Shown: one piece after another, positions 18,376 to 27,500 of the stretch | How the letters are laid out: each line of letters begins with the position of its first letter | Numbering within the stretch: position 1 is the first letter of the stretch | NCBI GenBank assembly: GCA_965211775.1 | Contig: OZ242974.1 | Location: 4,092,001 to 4,156,000 of the forward strand | From: Thiodiazotropha sp040506975 | GTDB lineage: Bacteria > Pseudomonadota > Gammaproteobacteria > Chromatiales > Chromatiaceae | Direction of reading: 5' to 3' | DNA: 64,000 bases | The notes under the pieces: model-generated | Databases searched by the model: none | The model's input: the letters and a program-made list of their open reading frames with translations, nothing else | Told to the model about the DNA's origin: nothing | Program-made: the position numbers and the translations under genes

Positions 18376-19074
18376 CTATTCACAGGCACTGAAGTAATCA
18401 GAGCCATCGACCAGTGCATCACGGCATTGCGCGCTCGCATAGGTGAATCCGCCTGGAACACTGTGCATGTCCTGCCGTTCCATTGAGATCAGCTGGCTCG
18501 CTGCATTACAGGCCTCTCTTGATGCGCATTGATTATCACTGCCACATACCCTGTTATGCAGTTTTTCACAAGGTGTCTCATGCCCGGGCGAAGGTCTATC
18601 GCAGGCCTGAAAAAAGGTCTCATTTCCCAATGCCTCAAGGCAGTGTGTAGAGCTTTCAAGAATAACGCCTGACCAACTGCTGCTCAGCTCACCACGCTCC
18701 ATCGCAAACAGTTGGCGTGCGGGATCGCATGCGGGACTGGAATCGCATTCATTATGCATACCGCAAACTTTATTCACCAGCTGCATGCATGCGGCATTCA
18801 GGCGATCTCGCGCCTGTTCCCGCTGAGCATCGATAATCACACGGTCTTTGACGACAACACCATCGCGTACAATGATTACTGCCCCGTTGTCGAGTTTGTG
18901 TACTCCATTCCATAGTGGGGTGGTCTCTCCCCCAGCGGTGCGGGACACCTTATTGGTATCCGAATCGATGGAAATATGGCTGCCATCCTGTAGTTGACCT
19001 TGCCACGATGAGGTATCGGCTAATACCGCAAGAGGCAATATGCAAAATACTGTGATGATGTGGCGCAACTGCAT
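18376..19074 (-). CDS. secreted cysteine-rich protein with a duplicated motif
   Basis: I do not recognise this 232-residue protein. It begins with a signal peptide (hydrophobic I-I-T-V-F-C-I-L-P-L-A-V-L-A, cleavage likely after A-D). A short beta-rich region follows (about 22-80). Then there are two homologous cysteine-rich halves, each with the pattern C...L-x-N-(K/R)-V-C-G-x-x-x-(E/Q)-C...A-C-(D/N)-x-A-x-Q-L-x-x-M-E-R and a closing C...A-L...F-x-A-C. The paired cysteines suggest disulfides in the periplasm. The start is the ATG at 19074, preceded by AAGGGTGAG. Confidence 0.75.
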   Translation of the reverse strand: MQLRHIITVFCILPLAVLADTSSWQGQLQDGSHISIDSDTNKVSRTAGGETTPLWNGVHKLDNGAVIIVRDGVVVKDRVIIDAQREQARDRLNAACMQLVNKVCGMHNECDSSPACDPARQLFAMERGELSSSWSGVILESSTHCLEALGNETFFQACDRPSPGHETPCEKLHNRVCGSDNQCASREACNAASQLISMERQDMHSVPGGFTYASAQCRDALVDGSDYFSACE

Positions 19075-19159
19075 GCTACTCACCCTTCGCAATTCATCTA
19101 TTTCAGCATCAGAATATCATAATTTTTCCCTTAAGCTGAGCGGTTCGAGCAATCCCCCA

Positions 19160-21295
19160 TTAGCCCCTTCGCCAGGTATGGTATTGCTCCACCCATGACA
19201 ATAGCTTTTCCGGCTTATGCGCGCGTTTCCAGGCTCCGGCGGCATATTTGTTGGCCTCGAACAGCGTCGGGTAGATATGAATCGTGCCGAGTATCTTGTT
19301 CAAGCCAAAGCCGTGCTTCATGGCGGCAGTGAATTCTCCGATCAGTTCACCTGCATTCTCGCCCACGATAGTTGCCCCAAGCACCCGGTCCTTACCGGGT
19401 GGCGTCAGTACCTTCACCATACCGTGGGTCTCACCTTCCGCAATCGCCCGATCCAATTCGGAAAGATCGAATTTCGTTACCTCGTACTCGATACCCTTTT
19501 GATTCGCCTCTTGCTCGTTGAGCCCCACCCGCGCCACCTCCGGATCGGTAAAGGTGGCAAACGGGATCACCGAGTAATCCACCTTAAAGCGACGAAACAT
19601 CCCAAACAGGCTGTTCACCGCCGCGTACCAAGCCTGATGGCCGGCGGTATGGGTGAACTGGTACGGACCAGCCACATCGCCACAGGCATAGATAGTTGGA
19701 ATGGATGTCTGGAGGTACTCGTCGGTCTCAATGGTACCGTTCGGGTTGAGTGCCACATTCAACTCCTCAAGGCCGAATCCGCTGGTATTGGGCTTCCGGC
19801 CGACGGCAACCAGCACCTGATCGAACGGCACTTTTTTCTGTGTGTCGTTGTGTTCACAAATCAGCAGATTTTCACCCTCCTCTTTGACGAATTCCACCGC
19901 CTTGTGCCCAACCAGCAGGTTGATGCCTTCCTCCTTGAACTGTCGTGTCACCAGATCCGCCACATCTTCATCCTCACGTATCATCAACCTGGGCATCATT
20001 TCGACAATGGTGACCCTGCTGCCGAATCGGGCAAAGGCCTGAGACAACTCGCATCCTATCGGACCGCCACCCAATACCAGCAGTCTTTCCGGCAATTCGC
20101 GCAATTGCCAAAGATTGTCCGAGGTAAGGTAATCGAATTGATCAATGCCGGTTATCGGCGGCACGAAGGGGCCGGCGCCTGTGGCTACAATGATATGAGG
20201 GGTTCGAATTTCTATGCCGTTGACCTCCACGCTGTAGGGTGATGTGATACGCGCCTCACCCTCGATGACCTCCACCCCGAGCCCCGTATAGCGTTCCACG
20301 GAGTCGTGAGGCTCAACCTCTTTGACGACTCTTTGCACCCGTTCCATGATGTTACTGAAGTTGTACTTGACTTCGATGGCATCAAAGCCCCACTCCTGAG
20401 CCCTGCGACTCTGGCTCAGGATGCGCGCGCTACGGATCAGCGCCTTGGAAGGCACGCAACCTGTATTCAGGCAGTCACCCCCCATCTTATATTTTTCGAT
20501 CAGCGTCACCTGCGATTTCACAGCCGCGGCAATATATGCCGAGACCAGTCCCGCGGAACCGCCCCCGATCACCACCAGGTTTTGATCGAATGCCTCCGGT
20601 CGTTCCCAATCTTTCAACGCCTTGCGTTGTTTTAACAGTGTGACTATCTTTTTTGCCAGTAACGGAAAGAGCCCCAGCAACACAAAGGATCCGATCAAAG
20701 CCGGCGAGAGAATTCCGGATGCCGAATCGAGGGTGGCAAGCTGTGTACCCGCATTTACATAGACCACTGTCCCAGCCAACATACCGATCTGGCTGACCCA
20801 ATAGAAGGTCCAGGTACGGATAGGCGTCAAACCCATCAACAGATTGATCACGAAAAAAGGAAAAATCGGCACCAACCTCAGGGTAAAGAGATAGAAGGCA
20901 CCATCCTTCCGCATGCCCTCATTGATCGCCTTTAAACGGTCTCCATAACGATTCTGAACCGTATCCTTAAGCAGAAAACGGGCTATCAGAAAAGCAAGCG
21001 TGGCGCCGATAGTGGAGGCAAAGGAAACCAATACCAAGCCCCACAACAAACCGAAAACCGCACCTATTGCCAAAGTCATGACGGCCGCACCGGGAAGTGA
21101 CAGCGCAGTAACCGCCACATAAACGATAAAGAAAACCACCGTGGCCAGTAATGGGTTTGAATCCTTCCACGAGATGATTCCGTCTCGTTGGGATTTCAGA
21201 TAGTCGAGCGTCAGGACCTTGTCCAGATCAAACAGAAAAAAGGCGAACACCAGCAGTGCCACTACGAGCAGGACGATCAGTTTACGGGGATTCAT
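19160..21295 (-). CDS. TVP38/DedA membrane domain fused to a mercuric-reductase-like FAD oxidoreductase
   Basis: The 711-residue fusion has an N-terminal SNARE-associated (TVP38/TMEM64) membrane domain at about 1-230, with several hydrophobic segments and the F-x-x-x-R-L-V-P-I-F-P-F loop. The class I pyridine nucleotide-disulfide oxidoreductase follows at about 235-690. That part shows the FAD loop G-G-G-S-A-G-L-V-S-A, the redox pair G-G-D-C-L-N-T-G-C-V-P-S-K, a second dinucleotide loop G-G-G-P-I-G-C-E and the A-C-G-D-V-A-G segment. The C-terminal dimerisation domain has the H-I-Y-P-T histidine. The two-cysteine C-terminal tail of true MerA is absent, so mercury reduction is not supported. 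The substrate is unknown. Confidence 0.9.
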   Translation of the reverse strand: MNPRKLIVLLVVALLVFAFFLFDLDKVLTLDYLKSQRDGIISWKDSNPLLATVVFFIVYVAVTALSLPGAAVMTLAIGAVFGLLWGLVLVSFASTIGATLAFLIARFLLKDTVQNRYGDRLKAINEGMRKDGAFYLFTLRLVPIFPFFVINLLMGLTPIRTWTFYWVSQIGMLAGTVVYVNAGTQLATLDSASGILSPALIGSFVLLGLFPLLAKKIVTLLKQRKALKDWERPEAFDQNLVVIGGGSAGLVSAYIAAAVKSQVTLIEKYKMGGDCLNTGCVPSKALIRSARILSQSRRAQEWGFDAIEVKYNFSNIMERVQRVVKEVEPHDSVERYTGLGVEVIEGEARITSPYSVEVNGIEIRTPHIIVATGAGPFVPPITGIDQFDYLTSDNLWQLRELPERLLVLGGGPIGCELSQAFARFGSRVTIVEMMPRLMIREDEDVADLVTRQFKEEGINLLVGHKAVEFVKEEGENLLICEHNDTQKKVPFDQVLVAVGRKPNTSGFGLEELNVALNPNGTIETDEYLQTSIPTIYACGDVAGPYQFTHTAGHQAWYAAVNSLFGMFRRFKVDYSVIPFATFTDPEVARVGLNEQEANQKGIEYEVTKFDLSELDRAIAEGETHGMVKVLTPPGKDRVLGATIVGENAGELIGEFTAAMKHGFGLNKILGTIHIYPTLFEANKYAAGAWKRAHKPEKLLSWVEQYHTWRRG

Positions 21296-21511
21296 GGGCT
21301 TGTACCTTACTAAACAATATGCATTTTTTTTGATCTACGCTCTATCCTAGCAGATGGATTCAAAAGGGTTTGTAGAGGATTTCAACAAACCTACAACGAG
21401 CAACTACAAAAAATCGCTTATCCGCAGGGGTAAGGCAGACCAGTCTAAACCGTAGTGGGAAAGTGAGCCGGCTAAAACCGCAAACTTACAATGCGGGGAA
21501 ATGAATAGATG

Positions 21512-21571
21512 GATCAAGGAAGCGCTGAGCAAATCCGATCGAGTCAGAATATGAACGAATCTTCCTTGATC
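21512..21571. repeat. inverted repeat in the gap upstream of the FAD oxidoreductase gene
   Basis: GATCAAGGAAG (21512-21522) is repeated inverted as CTTCCTTGATC (21561-21571) with a 38-base loop. It lies in the 386-bp gap between tolC and the divergently placed oxidoreductase gene. No T run follows on either strand, so it is not a clear terminator. I see no gene in this gap. Confidence 0.5.
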
Positions 21572-21681
21572 AAGGCGTCAATTGCATATGCATGTCGGCC
21601 AAATACCATGACCGATAAAAATAGAGGTGGCGTTTTTCAGCCGCAAGACAACCGTCCATGACTTATTAAGAGCTTCTTTGG

Positions 21682-23103
21682 TTATTGTAGTGAAACCGGT
21701 TGTTCCAGAACCGACTTCAATGGAGCCACTTCATCCGAAACAGCGCTTTTATTGGCCACATCACTATAGGCCTGGTGGAGTTTTTCACCATCTTCTGCAG
21801 TCTCGGGTAAGGCTATGCCGAGATGCGTCTTCAGCTTATTGACTCCTACAATCAGACGGTATTGGGAGAATATGTGATCATACCAGGTCTTGGCTTTCTC
21901 TCTTTTAGCCTCATACAGCTCATTCTCAGAATCCAGCAAATCGAGCAATGAGCGCTTACCGAGGTTAAACTGCCAGGCATAGGCATCACGGGTCTTTTCA
22001 CTGGCAAGCACATGTTCCTGTTGAAAAACCAGTTGCTTTTGAGTGACATCATAGGCCGACCACGACAACCTGACGCTTTCCACAACCTGGCGATAGGTGT
22101 TGTTGCGGATCTCTTTGGCTTCATTGACCAAATGGGCATTTTGCCTGTTACGCGCCCGGTCCTTACCGCCGGCAAACAGATTGTAACGCATCCGAAGCAT
22201 TGCCGTGACATCGTCATCACGCCCTTCCACGCCATCCAGGTCGTCACCGTACCTTGCCCCGAGTTCAAGATCCAGGCGCGGATAGTGAGCACTTTTGGAT
22301 GCCTTGTACTGAGCCGCCGCGGCAGTCACGTCAGCATTCGCTGATTTCAATGTCGGGTGATTTTCAAGTGCAAGCTGTATGGCCGCATCCTGATTTTGCG
22401 GCAGAATCTCATTCACTGCAGCTATGGGTTCGAGCGCTTTCGGCAACAGCCCTACCACACGTAGAAAGTTTGTCTCCGCGTCTTTGAGATTCACTTCGTC
22501 CGATAGCATATTTGCCGAGGCAGAGGCACGTCGGCCTGTAATCTGCGCCAGGTCAGAGGTTCTGCCGACACCGGAATTGCTTCTCAGCTCCACCTGATCG
22601 TAGATTCTTGCATGGGCCTGCAGATTTTCCGATGAAAGCGCCATCAGATCCCGATGCAGAAGGACTTGTATATAGGTATCCACAGCTTTAAGTCCAAGTT
22701 TTTCACTGGCGCTCTCAAGCACTCTTCGCTGTGCTTCTACCCTGGCATTCTGACGATCCACCTCACTTTGAGTGGCAAATCCGTCAAACAACATCTGGTT
22801 CAGCGTCAAACTGGCCTCTTTCCGAGTCAGAGAGCGATAGTCATCACCGCTGGCCCGGGTCGTATTATTGTCAGTCCGCTCATAACCTGCTGCCGCGTTC
22901 AGGTCGATAGACGGCATATAACCAGATTTTGCTTGATCCAACTCTTCAAGACGGGATAGATGCTGGTTGGATTCCACCAGCACCTCAGGATTGGTTATGA
23001 TTGCATGCTCCACCGCTGTACGCAGATCCAAAGCATATGCAGGACTGAAAAGAATAAAAACCAGGGCTGCGATACTAGACTTCACTAACACTTTGCCAAC
23101 CAT
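21682..23103 (-). CDS. TolC-family outer membrane protein (LapE-like)
   Basis: The 473-residue channel is predicted to form the outer membrane exit of the type I secretion machine for the adjacent giant adhesin. It has a signal peptide ending near S-P-A-Y-A (about 25). Two OEP repeats of long helices follow, with N-P-E-V in the first helix, R-T-S-D-L-A-Q near 180 and K-R-S-L-L-D-L-L-D-S-E-N-E-L at about 385-398, typical of type I secretion TolC proteins. No clear ribosome-binding site precedes the ATG. An IS1595 copy ends 35 bp upstream and must have separated the gene from its original upstream sequence. Confidence 0.93.
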   Translation of the reverse strand: MVGKVLVKSSIAALVFILFSPAYALDLRTAVEHAIITNPEVLVESNQHLSRLEELDQAKSGYMPSIDLNAAAGYERTDNNTTRASGDDYRSLTRKEASLTLNQMLFDGFATQSEVDRQNARVEAQRRVLESASEKLGLKAVDTYIQVLLHRDLMALSSENLQAHARIYDQVELRSNSGVGRTSDLAQITGRRASASANMLSDEVNLKDAETNFLRVVGLLPKALEPIAAVNEILPQNQDAAIQLALENHPTLKSANADVTAAAAQYKASKSAHYPRLDLELGARYGDDLDGVEGRDDDVTAMLRMRYNLFAGGKDRARNRQNAHLVNEAKEIRNNTYRQVVESVRLSWSAYDVTQKQLVFQQEHVLASEKTRDAYAWQFNLGKRSLLDLLDSENELYEAKREKAKTWYDHIFSQYRLIVGVNKLKTHLGIALPETAEDGEKLHQAYSDVANKSAVSDEVAPLKSVLEQPVSLQ

Positions 23104-23138
23104 ATGTTACGTTAAATTTACAATCACTTTTTAATTAT

Positions 23139-24167
23139 CCTGATTACTCATGAGGCTCAGCTATTGAGCCTGTGGTGCAAGCATAATGGAACCTACTGAA
23201 TAAAAGAGGATTTCATCATGCCGAGAAATACTATTCAATTTCAAAAAGGTCTTGGTTTGCACGATTTTCTGGAACAATATGGGACCGAGGATCAGTGTCG
23301 ACAGGCATTGTATGATTTGCGCTGGCCGACGGGCTATGTCTGCCCTGAGTGCGGCAACACAACAGGCTGTGAACTCAAAAAGCGTCAGATATATCAATGT
23401 CACAAGTGCCATCATCAGACTTCCCTGACCGCCGGCAGCATCTTCCATGGCACCAAGCTGCCGCTGAGAACGTGGTTTCTTGCGATCTATCTGTTGACCC
23501 AACGCAAGAAAAGTATCTCGGCGCTGCAACTTTCCCGCGAAATCGGGGTGAACTACAATACGGCCTGGCGACTCAAGCATAAGTTGATGCAGGTGATGAT
23601 GGAACGTGAGCGTGGAAAAAAACTGGCCGGTCGCATCGAATTGGATGATGCTTATCTCGGAGGCGAGCAAGCCGGTAAGCGTGGTCGTGGGTCGCGCAAC
23701 AAAATCCCTTTCGTAGCTGCTGTTGAGACGACGCGGGACGGCAGGCCCATGAAAATTCAACTGCGTCGTGTAAGGGGCTTCCGCAAACGTGAAATCGCCC
23801 GCTACGCCCGCTCCTGCTTGATGCCTGGCAGCGAAGTCTTTACCGATGGGCTTTGGTGCTTTAGTGGCGTGACAACCGCTGATTGCCATCATAACCCCAT
23901 GGTGACGGGTGGTGGGCGCCAAAGTGTCCAGTATTCGTGCTTCAAATGGGTAAACACGATGTTGGGTAATGTCAAAAACAGTCTGTTGGGTACTTTTCAT
24001 GCGATTCGAGATAAACATGTGTCGCGTTATCTTGCTGAGTTCGAATATCGGTTTAACCGCCGTTTCGATTTACCCGCCATGATTGAACGATTGCTTTTTG
24101 CCGCTCTTCGCACTCCACCTATGCCATATCGCCTCTTGAGAATGGCTGAGGTTTAGGGGTAATCAGG
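23139..24167 (+). mobile_element. IS1595-family insertion sequence, copy 3 (1,029 bp)
   Basis: The intact element is flanked by an exact 8-bp duplication TTAATTAT (23131-23138 and 24168-24175). It lies between the end of the adhesin gene and tolC, with its transposase pointing away from tolC. The subterminal hairpin is at 23153-23171. Confidence 0.96.
23218..24156 (+). CDS. IS1595-family (ISXO2-like) transposase, copy 3
   Basis: The 312-residue protein is complete and identical to copies 2 and 4. The zinc-ribbon cysteine pairs and ISXO2-type catalytic blocks are all present. Confidence 0.94.
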   Translation: MPRNTIQFQKGLGLHDFLEQYGTEDQCRQALYDLRWPTGYVCPECGNTTGCELKKRQIYQCHKCHHQTSLTAGSIFHGTKLPLRTWFLAIYLLTQRKKSISALQLSREIGVNYNTAWRLKHKLMQVMMERERGKKLAGRIELDDAYLGGEQAGKRGRGSRNKIPFVAAVETTRDGRPMKIQLRRVRGFRKREIARYARSCLMPGSEVFTDGLWCFSGVTTADCHHNPMVTGGGRQSVQYSCFKWVNTMLGNVKNSLLGTFHAIRDKHVSRYLAEFEYRFNRRFDLPAMIERLLFAALRTPPMPYRLLRMAEV

Positions 24168-24175
24168 TTAATTAT

Positions 24176-24535
24176 TGTGAACCAGTTAGCATTCAATAGC
24201 GGCATATTAGCAGCTAACTTAAACGCTAGATTATAGGTATACCCATTGCGTGAAGCATGTGGCGGCTGCGCAATCAACTATCTTCATCAATCGATCCCTT
24301 TCGACTGTAAAACACCCAAACATCGATTGCGCGAATCAGCGCACCATGTAGTATTTTTTAATTTAAATACAATCAGTTGCAATAACTCATTCAATCTACA
24401 TATACGCATATCAATTATCAATCTGCGCGCTGTAAAACTATGTGAATTTTGATTTTCGCACCCGACTACCCTCACCACAAAAAAAGGGCCCGCTTGGGGC
24501 CCTTAACTGCATCTATCCGATTCAGCCGCGATGGG
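24176..24535. other. gap between IS1595 copy 3 and the adhesin 3' end
   Basis: The 360 bases hold the adhesin terminator (24479-24504) and otherwise AT-rich sequence. No credible gene is seen. The original tolC promoter may lie in this stretch, now separated from tolC by the insertion sequence. Confidence 0.5.
24479..24504 (-). terminator. rho-independent terminator of the adhesin gene
   Basis: On the minus strand it is an eight-base stem AAGGGCCC / GGGCCCTT with a five-base loop, followed by a T run. It lies 31 bases past the stop codon. Confidence 0.93.
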
Positions 24536-27500
24536 TCAAACAATCGTCACATTCACCTGATCTTCTATCAACAGGGTTACGCTATCATCCGTATTGAGAT
24601 ACTCGGTAAAGGTGTGACCGTTTTGGGTGACTGTATTTCCGGACTCGTGCCAATCGCTCGTCAGTTCCACACTGTCAGAGGTATCACCCATAATCTCCAG
24701 CAGATTGTCATCGTCAGTCATTGTCAACACATCAGACACACTCAGATTCAAGATGTCGTGATTGCCTACCGTGAGATCTATCCTCTCTATGTTTCTGATA
24801 TTGGATATGCTACTGAAGTCAAGGTCATCGTTATCAGGTGCTATGAGTGTGTCGAAACCGGCATTTCCGTTGATCAGACTATCGGCTGAATCGAAGATCA
24901 GCGCATCATTTCCACCGCCGCCGCGTAATTGGTCACTCCCAGACCCACCGTCAAGAACATCATCACCGCCACGACCCCGCAAGATATCATTCCCTTCATA
25001 TCCAGATAGATATTCATCTGCAGCAGTACCTCTCAGGATATCAGCGATTGCCGATCCATCGATACTTTGGTAACCGCCGATTGTTATGGTCAGCGTCGCA
25101 CTGGAAACATCGCCATCCTCATCCGTAATCGAATAGCTGAAAGTATCAGTAATCGTATCCCCGGGGGCCAAATCATCTTTGGTATCACGGTTCAATTGGA
25201 AGGAGTAGGCACCGCTGGAGTTGACCGTCAGATTGCCATATGGGCTTGATGTATCACCCCAGATCACATTGGATACGGATCCATCACCGCCTGTTATGTT
25301 TGACACGCTCCCCGTAACCACGGGAAGAGTATCGGTGGAGACGATACTCCCCATGATCTCAAACGGATTCACCGCCTGTTCGTCTGTTCGAATGGTGGAT
25401 ACGATCTGACCATTGGTATCCATGAATCCATCCACCCTGACCTCATACTGCTGACCGCCAATGGAAAACGTCACCGCTTGAGCGGGCAGCGTTATGATAT
25501 CTCTTGGGTCAGCACCATCATTTGGTGTCTCATTATGATCCATCAAGACATCGAACTGCACTGTAGTTGGGATACCATTGACCACCACATCCATTTCAAT
25601 GGTAAGAGTAACCTGATCCAGTGTGGATGAGTCGGCATATATAGGCCAGTTATTGTGTGAGAAGTCTGCCAGCTTGAATGATTCGCCTATCTGCACGCTT
25701 TGGCTACCGCCGGCATAAACCGGGTTGTCTACCAAGATACACCCTGATTGGGATCCGCCTTGTGGAACACGGCCCCATAACAGATCGTCAACAAAGCTGT
25801 CTGCATCTGTATCTTGTTGGGTTACATCGCCAGTACCATTGATGAATATAGGGTTGGTCCAGCCAGCAGCGAGATTTTGTATTCCCAGCGAGTCAACTCC
25901 GATATACATATTGGCGGAAATATTACCTGCTTTTGGCGCATCATCTTCAATCTGAACAGTAAGCGGTGCAGACGCACTATCCGTACCATCGTCTACAGTA
26001 ACATCCACATCGAATGAAATAACATCTTCCTGGCCGACAACCGGATGATCCACCCTATCCGATAGGGTAACAGTATAATTTCCAGACTGATCTATGGATA
26101 TGCGCACAACTTCTGAACCACCAGCAGAACCTATGAGCGTATCAGTCCCATCACCCGTCCAGGTTATGGGCTGACCATAAGATGTCATAGCGACGCCAGG
26201 CTCTGCCAATGACACGGTCAAGGTATCACCTTCAGGATCACTTACAGACATACTGCCGCTGTCAGTGACACTATCTGTTGTATCAGTTGGTGTGCCTGTG
26301 TTATCAGGCATACCGTTAACCAGACCCTCTTCAGAAACTGCAGCTGTTGCAGGAGTTATTTCAGGAAGATCATTCACTTCATTAACAGTAACCGTCACAG
26401 TAGCGGTATCAGTGCCACCGTTGCCGTCGTCGATGGTATAAGTGAAGGTGTCGGTGCCGTTGAAGTCCGGGTCCGGCGTGTAAACAGGGTTGCCTGATAC
26501 CGGATCGATGACAACCGAGCCATTGCTACCTTGGGTAACCGCTGTCACGGTCAGCGTATCGCCATCTGGATCGCTGTCGTTCGGTAAAACATCGACAGTG
26601 ACAGAAACATCCTCATCTGTATCTATAGCGTCATCCACAGCCACAGGGGCATCATTCACCGCACCCACTGTTACGGTCACAGTGGCAGTGTCAGTACCAC
26701 CATTGCCATCGTCGATGGTGTAGGTAAAGGTATCGGTGCCATTAAAGTCTGGGTCAGGCGTGTAAACAGGGTTACCACTGACCGGATCAATGGCGACACT
26801 ACCGTTGGTGCCTTGAGTGACCGCAGTCACGGTCAGGGTGTCACCATCCGGGTCGCTGTCATTCGGCAGCACGTCAACGGTGACCGGGGTATCCTCGTTC
26901 GTACCAACCGTATCGTCGGTGGCGATCGGTGCGTCATTCACCGCACCTACTGTTACGGTCACCGTGGCAGTGTCAGTCCCACCGTTGCCATCATCGATGG
27001 TGTAGGTAAAGGTATCGGTGCCATTAAAGTCCGGGTCAGGTGTGTAAACTGGGTTACCACTGACCGGATCAATGGCGACACTACCGTTGGTGCCTTGAGT
27101 GACCGCAGTCACGGTCAGGGTGTCACCATCAGGATCACTGTCGTTCGGCAGCACATCGACTGTGACGGGAACATCCTCATCCGTTCCGATGCTGTCATCC
27201 ACAGCCACAGGGGCGTCATTCACAGCATCCACGGTCACAGTGACGGTTGCTGTATCGGTACCACCATTGCCATCATCGATAGTGTAGGTGAAGGTATCCG
27301 TACCATTGAAGTCTGGATTCGGCGTATAGATCGGATTGCCACTGACTGGATCAATCGTCACCGTACCATTTGTTCCCTGGGTCACAGTGGTGACCGTCAG
27401 GCTATCACCATCCGGATCACTGTCGTTCGGCAGCACATCGACTGTGACGGGAACATCCTCATCCGTACCGATGCTGTCATCCACAGCCACAGGGGCGTCA

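Noticed and set aside
19217..20242. A 341-codon plus-strand frame opposite the FAD oxidoreductase gene
   Set aside because: The minus-strand gene is unambiguous with all cofactor motifs; the plus frame has no recognisable features.
19160..21295. Mercuric reductase annotation for the oxidoreductase
   Set aside because: The C-terminal cysteine pair of MerA and any mer neighbours are absent.
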